Positions 52,001 through 59,060 of a DNA stretch of 64,000 nt are shown here, piece after piece (position 1 is the first letter of the stretch; each line of letters opens with the position of its first letter). Below the pieces are notes generated by a model. It saw only the letters and a list, made by a program, of their open reading frames with translations. It did no database searches and was not told the origin of the DNA. The translations under genes and the position numbers were made by a program. Source of the DNA: Microvelia longipes (Eukaryota > Arthropoda > Insecta > Hemiptera > Veliidae); the NCBI GenBank assembly GCA_018340805.1, contig JACMZG010001914.1, positions 6,299,599 through 6,363,598 of the forward strand. The letters run 5' to 3'.

Positions 52001-52582
52001 GAGAGTGATTACTATAAAAAGTTATAAATAACAATAATACTCTTAATTCATTGTTGTTAAAAAACATTATTATTATTTGTTCTTTTTTTCTATATCATAA
52101 ATAATACACCACATAATTATTGCATATTATATATTTTTTGTTGAATTACTATTCTTAATTTCCACTTATTTTTATTTTAATTTAATGTATTCAAATTTAT
52201 TTATTTATTAGTTTAAAAATACATGTATTATTTTTATCGATTCCTTTACCATTTGATTATTCATGTTTTTCACATTATTTTATTATTCAAATCATTTGTT
52301 AAAGGTATAGATATCGTCCTTTTTTATGTTTTTTAAAATACTCAATCAAATATAACAACAATTTTATTGTCGTATGGTATTAATTGTTTCGTCTTAGCAA
52401 TTTTTTTTATATTAATAAAAATAAAGTTAAAAAAAAAGTTTTACTATTATTGGATCAGTTTCATTGTGTTGTGCATAATTTCTAATATTATTCTCAAATT
52501 AATTATAAATTAACTTTAACACTGTTAAAATTAAATCCAAAATTTGTTTCCCAATTTAATATATATAATACACACAACACTC

Positions 52583-52617
<35 letters not shown>

Positions 52618-53125
52618 CATATATATTATTATATATATATATTATATATATATATATAAATATATTATATATTAAAAATATTACTATTATTGGTATCAAG
52701 TATCACTGTGTTGCCATTAATTTTCTATATTATTTCTCAAATTAATTAAATAACTTTAAACACTGTAAAATTAAATCCAAAAATTTTGTTTCCCAATTTA
52801 ATATATATAATAACACACACACACTCGATTAATATATAATATATATATATATATATAATATATATATATATATGATTTATATATAAAAAAAATTACTGAT
52901 TATAATGGAATCAGGTATCATGTGTTGCTAATTTTCTAATATTATTCTCAAAATTAATATAAATTAACTTTAACCTGTAAAATTAAATCCAAAATTTGTT
53001 TCCCCAATTTAATATAATATAAATTACACACACACACTCATAATATATTTAATCATATATATAATAATATATATATATATATATATATAATATATTTATA
53101 TATACTATATATATATATTCTTATG

Positions 53126-53182
<57 letters not shown>

Positions 53183-53371
53183 ATATATATATATATATTA
53201 TTATATATATTAAAAATTACTTTTATTGGATCAGTATCATGTTGTGCATAATTTCTTAATTATTATTCTTCAATTAATATAATAACTTTAACACTGTAAA
53301 ATTAAATCCAAAATTTGTTTCCCAATTTAATATATATAATACACACACCACACTTCATTAATATATATATA

Positions 53372-53411
<40 letters not shown>

Positions 53412-53431
53412 TATATTATATATATTTATAT

Positions 53432-53523
<92 letters not shown>

Positions 53524-54861
53524 TATATATTAGATATATATATATATATATAATATATAATATATATATATATTATAATTTTTTTCCCAAAATAAATATA
53601 AATACAGTGAACATATAAAAAACTAAGAAATGTATTTGTGAAACTGGAATGTGTCAAATAAATTTAGTTATTGATATGTTATACATTTCTTTGCTTCTAT
53701 TATATTTCACTCTATTTACATTAAACAATTACATTAAACAATTACATTTAACAATTACATTAAACTATTACATTAATCTGTTCTACTATTTTCTCTAGAA
53801 AACCCCACTCACAGAGTCCAGTCTCGTGGGATTGCCTACATAGTTTGATGTTAGTTACTTTATACATAGTTTTAACGGTTACTTTTATAAATTTTATAAT
53901 TATCATATTGTTTATTATATATTATTATTATTAATATATTATATTGTTATAGTATTATATATTATGTTATATATTATTATTTATAATTATTTATATTTAT
54001 TAATTATATTCATTATATATATTATATTATATATTTATATATTATTATATAATATTATATATATATATAATTAATATTAATTATATTATATTATTATTAT
54101 ATTATTATTATTTATAATTATATATTTTTAATTATTATATTATAATATTATATTAATTATTATTGTAGTATATATTGTATGTTTTGTTATATTATGTTTA
54201 TGTAAGTTTTACTTATACCATGGCAATAAAAGTCTTTTTGAATTTGAAACAGGGAAGAAAAATTTGTATGTCATTCTTCTAACAAATCTATCTTTATTTA
54301 CATTCTAAAATAAAGCTTATTGTTCAAGTATTCAAATGAAAGTTATTATTCCAGACAAGTGTAAACGGGGAGTAAGATAACACTTTATTGCCTGCCTACT
54401 GATACCACTATTTCAGGCTAATAAAATAGACTGAATCTTCTCAAAGTGGGGAAAACAATGACGTTTCTTTTATCCTTTTTCCCAATACATATTATCTTAA
54501 ACAGTTTGTTTCATTTCAATTCAGTTCTTAACAGTAATAGAGTGGGTAGGCAAAGCCAGGCAAACACGCCACTTAGTTGGGCCCCTCTTACCAGCAATCA
54601 GTTTGTATCATTTGTGATACATTTTTTATCAATTGAATTTTATTATTTACAATGGCTTTCCATTTGAGAAAGCCTACTATAATGTTAACAAGTTTTGTAC
54701 CTGATAACTTTGTATTACCCATGTTAAATGTTTAGTGATTGTCATGTAATCTTATGTTTTTTTTTGTATTTTATTTTTAATAAAGTTTGTTTTTAACATA
54801 AAGAGAAAAATAGAAGAATTTAGTCTCGTGAATATTTAAGTTTATTGTTCAAGAGTGTAGG

Positions 54862-54943
<82 letters not shown>

Positions 54944-57900
54944 TAAATGGGGATAAGCAAATAAGCAAAGTGAGTCTGAAGGGGTGAGGATAAGCAAAGA
55001 AAATTTCTGAGGTACCCCTCACCCGATTTTTCTTGTATCTTTTATTATATATTCATTTTTAATTTGAAATGGGTAAAAGTTATCATTTGAGGTGCAATTC
55101 TATTTGAATATTTAGCAACTCTAAAGGCAATACATACCTAATTTCGACTAATATGCAACATTTATGAAAACTGTGAATTTTTTTTTTTAATTTTATCAGG
55201 ACATGGAAGGAGGAGGGGGATGCAGTGAACAAGATATTCCTCTAGTTTGCGAAGGTGAGCCAGGTGGACAGACTGGATTGCTCAAATGGAAGGGTGTTGT
55301 GTTTACAACTGAAGAAGATCAAATCTCGAACGATGCTAGTAATGAAAATTTATCTTCATCTGTTAGTATACCGCCTCCTGAACCTGCCCCTTCCACACCC
55401 CCTCCCAATGACCCCACTGATGATGAGTATAAGGTAATTATTAAATCTTTCTCATTTTATTTAATTTTATTACACTCTTATTTATTTGTTTAATTGTATT
55501 TATGTAATGCTATTTATTTTGTTTATATTGTCTATCGTATTTATTTGTTTCATCCTACTTATATGCTATTTTATTTATTCTTTAATTATTCAGAGATAAA
55601 ATAGATGTGTGAGATCTGACATGTGTGTTATCAAGTTTCTTTGCCCCTTTGATTCCAAGTATAAGCATTTTTTTTATTTTTAAAGCGCATGTTTCACTTT
55701 GTATTCCATGCGCTCAAGTGGGCTATGATATTAGTATTAACTTTTATTAATGATTAAAATTACAATTAAAATGTATATTATTTTATCCTATTATGAGGTT
55801 TTTTAGCCTTTATTTTTTTCTCTAATGTTACTTAAGATATTGAAGAGAATTGTTTAACCTGTACTATTCTTATGAACATTTATATGATTATATTATATGA
55901 TTTCTTAGGTTTAGGCCATAAGAGTTAAGAATTCAGGATTAAACAAGGTCACTTACATTTTAATGACTGGAAAACCTCTTACAGCATAAGCTAATATGAT
56001 AGAATTTAATCATATTTTAAATATGATTAAATTCTAGCAATCAATTTAATCCTAATTTAAACTAATTACAGCATTCCATTATTTATCTCATTTTCCATTT
56101 AAATACACATATTGTACAACATTAGATAGATTTACAATTATTATTATTATTACTATTTTATTTTCCTTTTTTTTACATTTCAAGAAACAAGTTATTTTAT
56201 TTATATTTACAAAAGAAAAAGACAAAAATATAAAAACTTGAGAAAAGAATCAAATACAAAAACAATAATAATAATAACAAATGAACATAAATAAATAATT
56301 ACAAATTATTTTTTTTAATTATTAAATTTAAAAAATAAAATTAGAATAATAATATTCTAGAACATTTATTCTAACATTTATTCTACAATATTCTACAAGT
56401 ACAAGCATTACGACATCTAGGTTTCACTGAAACCTGTATGAGATGTTATACTCAGTATTTTTATTTGGAAGTCTCCCATGACGTTGTTTCGATGTTTTTT
56501 TTTTGGGAGAGATCTTGATAGAGGCGTTCTGTATTGAAATTTAGAGGCACAATTTGTATTGGAAACCTCTGTAAATAATTTGAGAACAATTTTGTTTGTT
56601 TCTGAAACCTACTGCGTTGTTTTGGTATTACGTAAACTTACCTTAAAATATTTTTTCATTATATCTTTTTTTTCATTATTTTTTTGTAGATAATAATCGT
56701 AGAATTGAATCGAGGGTGGAACAGTAGACTTGGCTTTAGTTTGGCTCCTGCCCCTGGGGGTGGTACTAGAATCAGCGCTGTTCATCCCGACAGTGTGGCA
56801 TCAAGAGACGGAAGACTTAGGCTTAACGATAGACTTATTAATGTGAGTACCTGCTTATTGTATTTCTTATATAAAAACAGTCAACTTTTGCTGAAAATAT
56901 TTTGTAGCAAAAAAATAATAAAATGTAATAAAAATCTAAGAAATTTAACTTTCAATGTAATTTATGATGATTGTAATGGGAGAGAGGAACCACTTGTTAA
57001 AACCCTAGGAAGTGCTCTACTTCTTTGGGATCTTTGTTACTAACGTTCTGTTACTAAATGATTAGAATGAACGTGAATGGAGTCAAATTACAAATTTTGT
57101 GGAGAAGTCTCTCCACAAAACAAAACTTTATTGGCAAAGCGATTTCAACCTACAAAGAAGCCATCATCAGTGCAAACCCTATACAAACAAGTTCAACAGA
57201 ATAAAAACCAAAACAAAATAAAATAATGCGAAAAAAACAAATAATGATGCGAAGTAAATAAGTAATCTAAAGTAGTGTAAATTTAAAGTGATTACTTAAG
57301 GAAGAAGAACGAGTCTATGTTTGTTTACTTGATATCCGAGTCAGACTGACAGCTTACTTATTTACTTTGCATCATTATTTGTTTTTTCACATTATTATTT
57401 GGTTTTTTATCTATCGTTTATATATCTTGAAGGTCATCAGCTGTTTTCGAAATTGACCAATCTGAAAAGCTGATGCAAAGCCTCTCTTTTGAAAACAAAA
57501 AATTACCTACCTCATTGCCACTGTAGGTAAATAAATTAATAATTTCCATACCATGTACAACTTGGAAATGGTGTTTCAGGGAAACAAAAACCCTTTGCTT
57601 TTTTGTTTTCAATCTAAAATATTTGCCAAAATTATCCTAATGCATTTTTTTTTGGAGTGAAATTTTTTCAAGTTTGGTGGTGTCTAGACTTGACCTGTCA
57701 AGATTTATGAACTATGAGGTAGACCACTACTTATAGTTGACTCGGAGTCTGATATAAGCCTTGACCATAACAATTATCATCAGTGGGGTGAAATAAAAAG
57801 CTGGTTTGTAGAAACACAAAACTGTTTTACTATAATAATTTTAATTAATATTAGTTAAAAGTTTTATTATATTTGTGCAGGTTAATGATGAAAAGATTGA

Positions 57901-57982
57901 AGAAATGCCAACTAGTGAAGTAATAGACTTACTAAGGAAGATTAGGGGAAGTATTTGCCTCACACTTCTGAGGAAGCCCTAA
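26401..57982 (+). CDS. Multi-PDZ scaffold protein, 3' part (PTPN13/FRMPD2-like)
   Basis: Join of 26401-26597, 28745-28885, 29540-29692, 37119-37288, 43708-43847, 45467-45601, (unresolved), 55200-55433, 56690-56842 and 57881-57982, giving about 474 residues. The order is PDZ-A (GTSGLGLSV loop), a proline stretch, PDZ-B (GSLGFTL loop), a Ser/Arg/Pro linker, PDZ-C (RLGFSL loop) and a stop seven residues after the last strand. PDZ domains bind protein C-termini and assemble complexes at the membrane cortex. The first helix-B residue is Asn in A, His in B and Thr in C, so only PDZ-B looks class I. PDZ-B most resembles PDZ domains of PTPN13/FRMPD2 proteins (ALSDTRIKPGDKIVAVNG). No phosphatase domain follows. 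All joins keep phase except 45601/55200. The gene is 5'-incomplete here and the exact orthologue is uncertain. Confidence 0.85.
26920..27480. repeat. Dispersed family C, long copy
   Basis: Starts TTTCCTCATTTATACCGTAG, GGTATATAGGAAAAGTATTG. It passes a (TG)n stretch at 27056-27076, CATCGTAGCTCCCAGTG and a GCGGAAAAATGTTGCGATCG block, and ends with GTTAAAACTCAGTGCAAATG. The same order is seen in each arm of the foldback at 49357-50482. Confidence 0.75.
27640..27888 (-). mobile_element. SINE family B, best copy
   Basis: On the minus strand it starts with GCCTCCGTAGCTGCGGTCGT (A-box-like TAGCTGCGGTCGTGG). It continues to CCGGGGTTCACAGCCCGG (B-box-like GGTTCACAGCC), then the shared body GGCGAATACCCTGAAGGGCC, and ends in an (ATT)n tail (27642-27664 on +). 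This is the layout of a tRNA-derived SINE. Partial copies lie at 2889-3045 and 12215-12545. Confidence 0.75.
27971..28514. mobile_element. 544-bp TIR element, family J
   Basis: The left arm CTTAGAATAATACTATATAT, AGAAGGAGCAC, GATAACACGAAGC and GGTGCAACTAAGTAATGCTG is mirrored at 28430-28514 by CAGCATTACTTAGTTGCACC, CGTGTTATCAG and GTGCTCCTTCTATATATAG. Arms are about 85-110 bp with one insertion in the left arm. There is no transposase. No clear target duplication was found. Confidence 0.75.
28745..28885 (+). CDS. Exon 2: end of PDZ-A plus polyproline
   Basis: Acceptor CATATTCAG ends at 28744; donor GTAAGT starts at 28886; phase 0 at both ends. It reads EALEVLRTSGTEVKLTVCRP, which supplies helix B and the last strand of PDZ-A. 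A proline stretch (NSIPPPDTPPPPPPPPREH) and KDKSYG follow. The proline run could bind SH3 or EVH1 domains, which is inference. Confidence 0.92.
28886..29539 (+). other. Intron with a TIR-element fragment
   Basis: Contains at about 29090-29325 a partial, opposite-orientation copy of the 8402-8944 element. Landmarks are GAATGACGTGTGACGTCATT, GCAGGAATCGGTATAAGCGG and TCCTGCAATGACGTCAATTC. The acceptor is TTGTTTACAG. Confidence 0.8.
29540..29692 (+). CDS. Exon 3: first part of PDZ-B
   Basis: Phase 0 at both ends; donor GTAAGT starts at 29693. It reads EFEIVMEKVNGSLGFTLRKE, then GHYVRALVREPALSDTRIKP and GDKIVA. GSLGF is the carboxylate-binding loop. The exon ends just before the VNG turn, the same place where PDZ-C is cut. 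Confidence 0.93.
30290..30557. mobile_element. hAT-type MITE, copy 2, ends eroded
   Basis: Shares GGGGCCCTATTGGTTGAATT, TGAAACATCGAAAAAGTAAC, GAGGTTACACAGAGCCCCTG and the right end CTCTAGTCTATATCTCTATA with copy 1. The outer left end is missing, so no target duplication can be seen. Confidence 0.8.
31020..31185. repeat. (TA)n/(AAAT)n tract
   Basis: Alternating TA over about 150 bp with short AAAT runs at the start. A second tract lies at 31329-31375, so the palindrome between them is framed by TA repeats on both sides. Confidence 0.9.
31186..31328 (+). ncRNA. Palindromic unit with a hammerhead-like core
   Basis: CACTACATGTAAAATTT on the left pairs with AAATTTTACATGTAGTG on the right. Between them: CTGATGA (31256-31262), an extra T, stem II GGCTG/CAGTT with a short loop, GAAA (31278-31281), the self-complementary GCCGGC and TC. 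This matches a type I hammerhead with a tiny, self-complementary stem III, a form known to act as a dimer. Flanking TA repeats and lack of coding sequence suggest a solo Penelope-type terminal repeat. Activity is unproven. Confidence 0.55.
31976..37112. repeat. Intronic satellite, 52-bp monomers in a 3-monomer higher-order repeat
   Basis: About 100 head-to-tail monomers built on GCCATTCATGTATTTGACTT, TGG, then a variable part. Three variants follow each other in fixed order: A (GGAACTTTTT...ACTACGTATTAAGT), B (GGAAGTTTTT...ACTGCGTATTAAGT) and C (GGAGCTTTTT...AATTTGTATTAAGT). The repeat period is therefore about 156 bp. The middle (about 32700-36250) is homogeneous; both ends, especially 36260-37112, are degenerate with shortened monomers. 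Single-base length changes in T runs are frequent and may be sequencing error. It fills about 70% of the 7.4-kb intron and ends eight bases before an exon. Confidence 0.95.
37119..37288 (+). CDS. Exon 4: end of PDZ-B and start of linker
   Basis: Acceptor TTTGTTTCTAG ends at 37118; donor GTGAGA starts at 37289. It enters in phase 0 and leaves after two bases of a codon. It reads VNGCEMSSLSHEEAVAYLRQ, CPTQVRLRLYRDPVQTPLPP, then HSPTRTTRLNQTKPIL. His in LSHEEA is the helix-B residue that defines class I ligand choice (Ser/Thr at -2). The splice acceptor lies directly against the satellite array. Confidence 0.93.
37289..38819 (+). other. Intron part: inverted repeat with hammerhead-like motif, AT tracts
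   Basis: Contains the inverted unit at 37690-37985, AT-only sequence at 38030-38165, and TA tracts at 38205-38290 and 38650-38810. The 62-codon open stretch at 37544-37732 has no recognised motif. Confidence 0.7.
37690..37985 (+). ncRNA. Inverted repeat unit with a hammerhead-like core
   Basis: GAGTCTAATTCTTCTT and its complement, and the inner perfect arms CACGGCTTATAGCA/TGCTATAAGCCGTG (about 37813-37849), make a long foldback. The right arm carries CTGATGA (37881-37887), an extra T, stem II GATC/GGTC, GAAA (37902-37905), the near self-complementary GCTGGC and TA. The left arm has a decayed version. The layout resembles the Penelope terminal repeats at 24262-25729. Confidence 0.5.
39819..40172. 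repeat. G-run minisatellite inside the transposon
   Basis: About five units of 65-72 bp, each with GATAGATTAGATAGTTATAA-like sequence, a run of 6-9 G and GTAGATAGATGTGATATTTG. It is only found between the left arm and the transposase remnant. Confidence 0.85.
40188..40535 (-). pseudogene. Transposase C-terminal remnant (mariner-like, DD41D)
   Basis: The minus strand reads ALIGPYFFDRALNGMFLDFL, then QLDGALAHFSRGVREHLDQE, WIGRGGPYAWPPRSPD and LTPLDFYLWGRLKDMVY. DGALAHF and SPDLTPLDF carry the second and third catalytic acidic residues of IS630/Tc1/mariner transposases. By hand count 41 residues lie between them, which points to the DD41D branch. The N-terminal DNA-binding part and the first catalytic Asp are missing, so it is not functional. 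Confidence 0.85.
42048..43707 (+). other. Intron remainder
   Basis: A fragment of dispersed family C at about 42545-42740, a TA tract at 43003-43070, and a low-complexity block at 43205-43625 made of ACTTAAACT/ATATTAAACT words. The acceptor CTGTATTTTCAG ends at 43707. Confidence 0.75.
43708..43847 (+). CDS. Exon 5: Ser/Arg-rich linker
   Basis: Completes a split Arg codon with 37287-37288, then reads KEAQDMLNELASRKCQSP, GESSSSSSSHTKISSPRKRR and LTTTPPPQ. It leaves with one base of a codon; donor GTAACC starts at 43848. The SSPRKRR segment looks like a phosphorylation or nuclear-signal-like basic patch, which is inference. An alternative donor GTGAGT exists at about 43763. Confidence 0.85.
44160..44640 (-). 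repeat. Repeat G copy plus LINE-3'-like segment, inverted
   Basis: 44195-44355 is the reverse complement of 21955-22115. 44400-44490 is the reverse complement of 21620-21700 (ATCTTAGGGAGCGGGTAAAA, CCTGGTAGTTACTGCCACTC). The two segments are adjacent here but separated by repeat F at the other locus. Confidence 0.75.
44780..45095 (-). repeat. Tandem ~120-bp units with degenerate hammerhead-like core
   Basis: Two to three units share ATCTTCAG, ATCATGGATGAGTT-like and CTACGAAACTGAACT blocks. On the minus strand the junctions read CTGAAGATG, CTCCACAGTGGAAGC, GAAACGTC. This is the layout CTGANGA - stem II - GAAA seen at the other motifs, but with A for T at the variable core position. The stem II pairs CTTCCAC-type arms well. 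Confidence 0.5.
45315..45462. repeat. Minisatellite next to a splice acceptor
   Basis: About seven degenerate units of 16-24 bp on TACTATGTCACTCTGTTACA. The unit is pyrimidine-rich. The last unit, TATGTCACTCTGTGTACAG, provides the pyrimidine tract and AG of the next exon. Confidence 0.85.
45467..45601 (+). CDS. Exon 6: polar linker
   Basis: Acceptor GTGTACAG ends at 45466; donor GTGAGT starts at 45602. It completes an Asp codon with the base at 43847 and reads GSETRRSSCSEDDYRRRP, CQLSVTPADTRNNLHNYS and NNLANQSS. It leaves with one base of a codon. The next convincing exon (55200) does not fit this phase, so an exon between them is missing. The sequence is low-complexity and polar, as expected for an inter-PDZ linker. 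Confidence 0.85.
45602..46732 (+). other. Intron sequence, small tandem repeat
   Basis: Three ~44-bp units at about 45837-45955 (ATGGTTAAATTGTAGAATTC each time). Otherwise nothing recognised. Confidence 0.6.
46733..47041. mobile_element. hAT-type MITE, copy 3, with 8-bp target duplication
   Basis: The left end CATAGATATATAATATTACT and the right end CTAGTATATATCTCTATG are flanked by TAATTAAG at 46725-46732 and 47042-47049. The body matches copy 1 (GAAACATCGAAAAAATAACC, GGTTACACAGAGCCCC). Length 309 bp. It lies in an intron. Confidence 0.87.
47525..47920. repeat. 49-bp minisatellite
   Basis: About eight degenerate units with TTTGCTAC, then AGATGAAATCCTTTATTTG and a short variable end. Single unit lengths are 46-50 bp. 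Confidence 0.85.
47921..48466 (+). other. Intron sequence
   Basis: No exon with good support. The last 50 bases (48415-48466) are a strong pyrimidine tract (CTCCCCCTCTCCCCCC...) ending CACACAG. Confidence 0.5.
48467..48492 (+). CDS. Candidate 26-nt microexon (uncertain)
   Basis: Preceded by a long pyrimidine tract and CACACAG, followed by GTATTA. With the base at 45601 it would read Asp-Pro-Ser-Val-Ser-His-Ser-Thr-Thr. It enters in phase 1 and leaves in phase 0, exactly the change needed between 45601 and 55200. The donor is weak and phase-fitting short AG-GT intervals arise easily by chance. The true missing exon could instead lie in the N gap. Confidence 0.25.
48493..49356 (+). other. Intron sequence with a three-unit AT-rich repeat
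   Basis: Units of about 148 bp at 48655-48975 share AACTGTTTAATTCC and CTTCATTCATTCA, then a TTTAATTAATATATCCAGTA end. Nothing else recognised. Confidence 0.6.
49357..50482. mobile_element. Foldback element of family C
   Basis: The left arm (49357-49765) and right arm (about 50028-50482) are inverted relatives. Pairs include ACTTTTCCTCATTTATACC with GTACAAATGAGGAAAAGT, GAAAATGATGCGATCAGGTT with ATCCGATCGCATCATTTTTC, and CTAGAGAGTT with AACTTTCTAG. Each tip has its own small palindrome (ACTTTTCC...GGAAAAGT). The middle (49766-50027) is unique. There is no transposase. It ends about 95 bp before the N gap. Confidence 0.75.
50579..50920. other. Assembly gap (342 N)
   Basis: Unknown sequence. 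Its true length may differ. It lies inside the intron where an exon of the PDZ gene is unaccounted for. Confidence 1.
50921..52437 (+). other. Intron sequence with dispersed repeat pieces
   Basis: A LINE-3'-like piece at about 50955-51030 (ATCTTAGGGGATTCTGGCAA, CTACCACTCCCCCC). The GGGTACGGGGAACCTCAG block (about 51353) belongs to the repeat near 3600 and 28680. Block 51640-51910 has a GC-richer core that I do not recognise. No exon seen. Confidence 0.5.
52438..53580. repeat. Composite array: four ~150-bp units separated by TA tracts
   Basis: Units at about 52438, 52679, 52890 and 53215 share TACTATTATTGGATCAG, TAATTTCTAATATTATTCTC, AACTTTAACACTG and AATCCAAAATTTGTTTCCC, then an ACACAC stretch. 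Each is followed by a TA tract of variable length, ending in a long TA block (53360-53575). Single-base indels separate the copies. Confidence 0.85.
53581..54260. mobile_element. Probable retroposon 3' end
   Basis: CCCCACTCACAGAGTCCAGT and following, then a long ATATTATT expansion (53895-54180). It ends ATACCATGGCAATAAAAGTC, TTTTTGAATTTGAAA. This CATGGCAATAAA...TTGAATTTGAAA ending is common at the 3' end of insect non-LTR elements. No coding part is seen. Confidence 0.5.
54261..55199 (+). other. End of intron with retroelement-like 3' segment
   Basis: A segment at 54360-54800 contains GCCAGGCAAACACGCCACTT, GGGCCCCTCTTACCAGCAAT and AATAAAG near its end, related to the pieces at 21620 and 50960. 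There is a TA/(TATG)n tract at 54860-54942. The acceptor TTTTATCAG ends at 55199. Confidence 0.6.
55200..55433 (+). CDS. Exon 7 (or later): acidic/proline linker
   Basis: Open in one frame only: DMEGGGGCSEQDIPLVCEGE, GGQTGLLKWKGVVFTTEEDQ, ISNDASNENLSSSVSI, then PPPEPAPSTPPPNDPTDDEY. Phase 0 at both ends; donor GTAATT starts at 55434. Joining directly to 45601 would put a stop at about the ninth codon, so an intervening exon is required. The residues have linker character without a known domain. Confidence 0.85.
55434..56689 (+). other. Intron, AT-rich
   Basis: No repeat or exon recognised. The acceptor is TATTTTTTTGTAG. Confidence 0.8.
56690..56842 (+). CDS. Penultimate exon: first part of PDZ-C
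   Basis: Phase 0 at both ends; donor GTGAGT starts at 56843. It reads IIIVELNRGWNSRLGFSLAP, APGGGTRISAVHPDSVASRD and GRLRLNDRLIN. RLGF is the binding loop. The exon length (153 nt) and cut position equal those of exon 3, showing that PDZ-B and PDZ-C share an intron site. Confidence 0.93.
56843..57880 (+). other. Intron with a minus-strand hammerhead-like unit
   Basis: Open reading from the exon continues by chance to 57043. At 57085-57190 the minus strand carries a hammerhead-like core. The acceptor TTTGTGCAG ends at 57880. Confidence 0.8.
57085..57190 (-). ncRNA. Degenerate hammerhead-like unit
   Basis: On the minus strand: GCACTGATGA (CTGATGA complement of 57164-57170), an extra T, GGCT...GGTT arms, GAAA (complement of 57143-57146), then TCGCTTTGCC. 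Stem III is less compact than in the other units. ACTTTATTGGCAAAGCG on + parallels the flank of the 31186 unit. Confidence 0.35.
57881..57982 (+). CDS. Last exon: end of PDZ-C and stop
   Basis: Reads VNDEKIEEMPTSEVIDLLRK and IRGSICLTLLRKP, with TAA at 57980-57982. It gives the VND turn, helix B (with Thr where class I domains have His) and the last strand. The protein ends directly after the PDZ fold, so no tyrosine phosphatase domain follows in this transcript. No AATAAA is seen in the first 1 kb downstream; a variant AATAAG lies at about 58033. Confidence 0.93.
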   Translation, partial: VNDEKIEEMPTSEVIDLLRKIRGSICLTLLRKP

Positions 57983-58369
57983 AAAAATCCTGCTGCATCC
58001 CCAATGACTCATCACTTCTCTATACTTCCCTATGAATAAGACAAACTTATTTTTTCTTTAGTTTTAGGTTACCAATTTATTATTTTAAAAATTGTTCAAT
58101 TTTATTAGAACCTATTTTTCGTTAAAGTAGTTTTAAACCATTCAAGGAGAGGCAGTATTAGAAAAACAACCCTTTATAATCATTAGTAAATTTTAATATT
58201 ATTATTATTACATTATAAAACGAGCATTATAAATTTAAATTTTGAAACTTATAATTTATAAATATTACTTACTTTTTTGTTGTATTTGGGGAAGGGTGCT
58301 TTCCCCCTCCCCCAAAAAATCAAACCATTTTTTAAATTTTTCCAATTAAATTATTTTAATCTAAAACGG
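57983..58369 (+). other. Probable 3' untranslated region
   Basis: AT-rich sequence after the stop. The extent cannot be fixed. AATAAA occurs only later, for example near 59141. Confidence 0.4.
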
Positions 58370-59060
58370 ATTTTTTTTGGGTTCGACCCCCTTTGTAAAT
58401 TTTAGGGGTTCCACCCCAAAAAAATTGAAAATACAGTATAAATAGAGACTCGAGAAATCTAACCATGAAACACTACTTTTTATTCCCGTAAGAGTAGAAT
58501 GTACTTTTTCAATTTCAAAAAATAGTTATTTATGCACTAAGAGAGTAAAAAAATGCTATTATTACCCTGAGCAGTTAGTTGATTCCTAAGGTGTAAGCCG
58601 AGGGAACCAAAGTATTTAAATCCTGAGGCGAAGCTGAGGGATTTATTTGTTTAATTCCCGAGGCGAAGCCGAGGGAGGTAATTGCGAGGGGAAAATAACA
58701 TTTTACTCCCAAGGTGCATACAAGATTTTATCTCCAGACGTTGATTTTATTTTAACATGTTTTGTTGTATTTTATTCTTATTTTTTGGGTCAGACCCCCT
58801 TATAAATTTAGGGGGGCTGCCACAAATTTTTTTTTGCTCCAAACAACTTCTAATCACCTGAAACGGTTTTGGAGCCAATAAAAAAAATTGTTGGTCTGCT
58901 CCTCCTTAGGGGGTGATGTCCCCAAAAAAATCAATTTTTTTTATTGCTCCAAACAACTTCTATTGACCTGAAACGAATTTTGAGCCAATACAATTTTTTA
59001 TTCAACTATTTATTGACGTCACAACAATATACCAATCCAAATTTTATGCCTTGGCACTAA
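58370..59060. mobile_element. Family H element, inverted relative to 22664
   Basis: Contains GCTGAGGGATTTATTTG-type and GAGGCGAAGCCGAGGGAGG blocks, CAAGATTTTATCTCCAGACG and a GGGTCAGACCCCCTTATAAA block, all complements of the 22664-23170 order. Two ATTGCTCCAAACAACTTCTA repeats follow at about 58834 and 58942. Confidence 0.65.

Noticed and set aside
56843..57043. Read-through extension of the PDZ-C first exon
   Set aside because: A clear GTGAGT donor at 56843 and the matching second half at 57881 show that this is intron.
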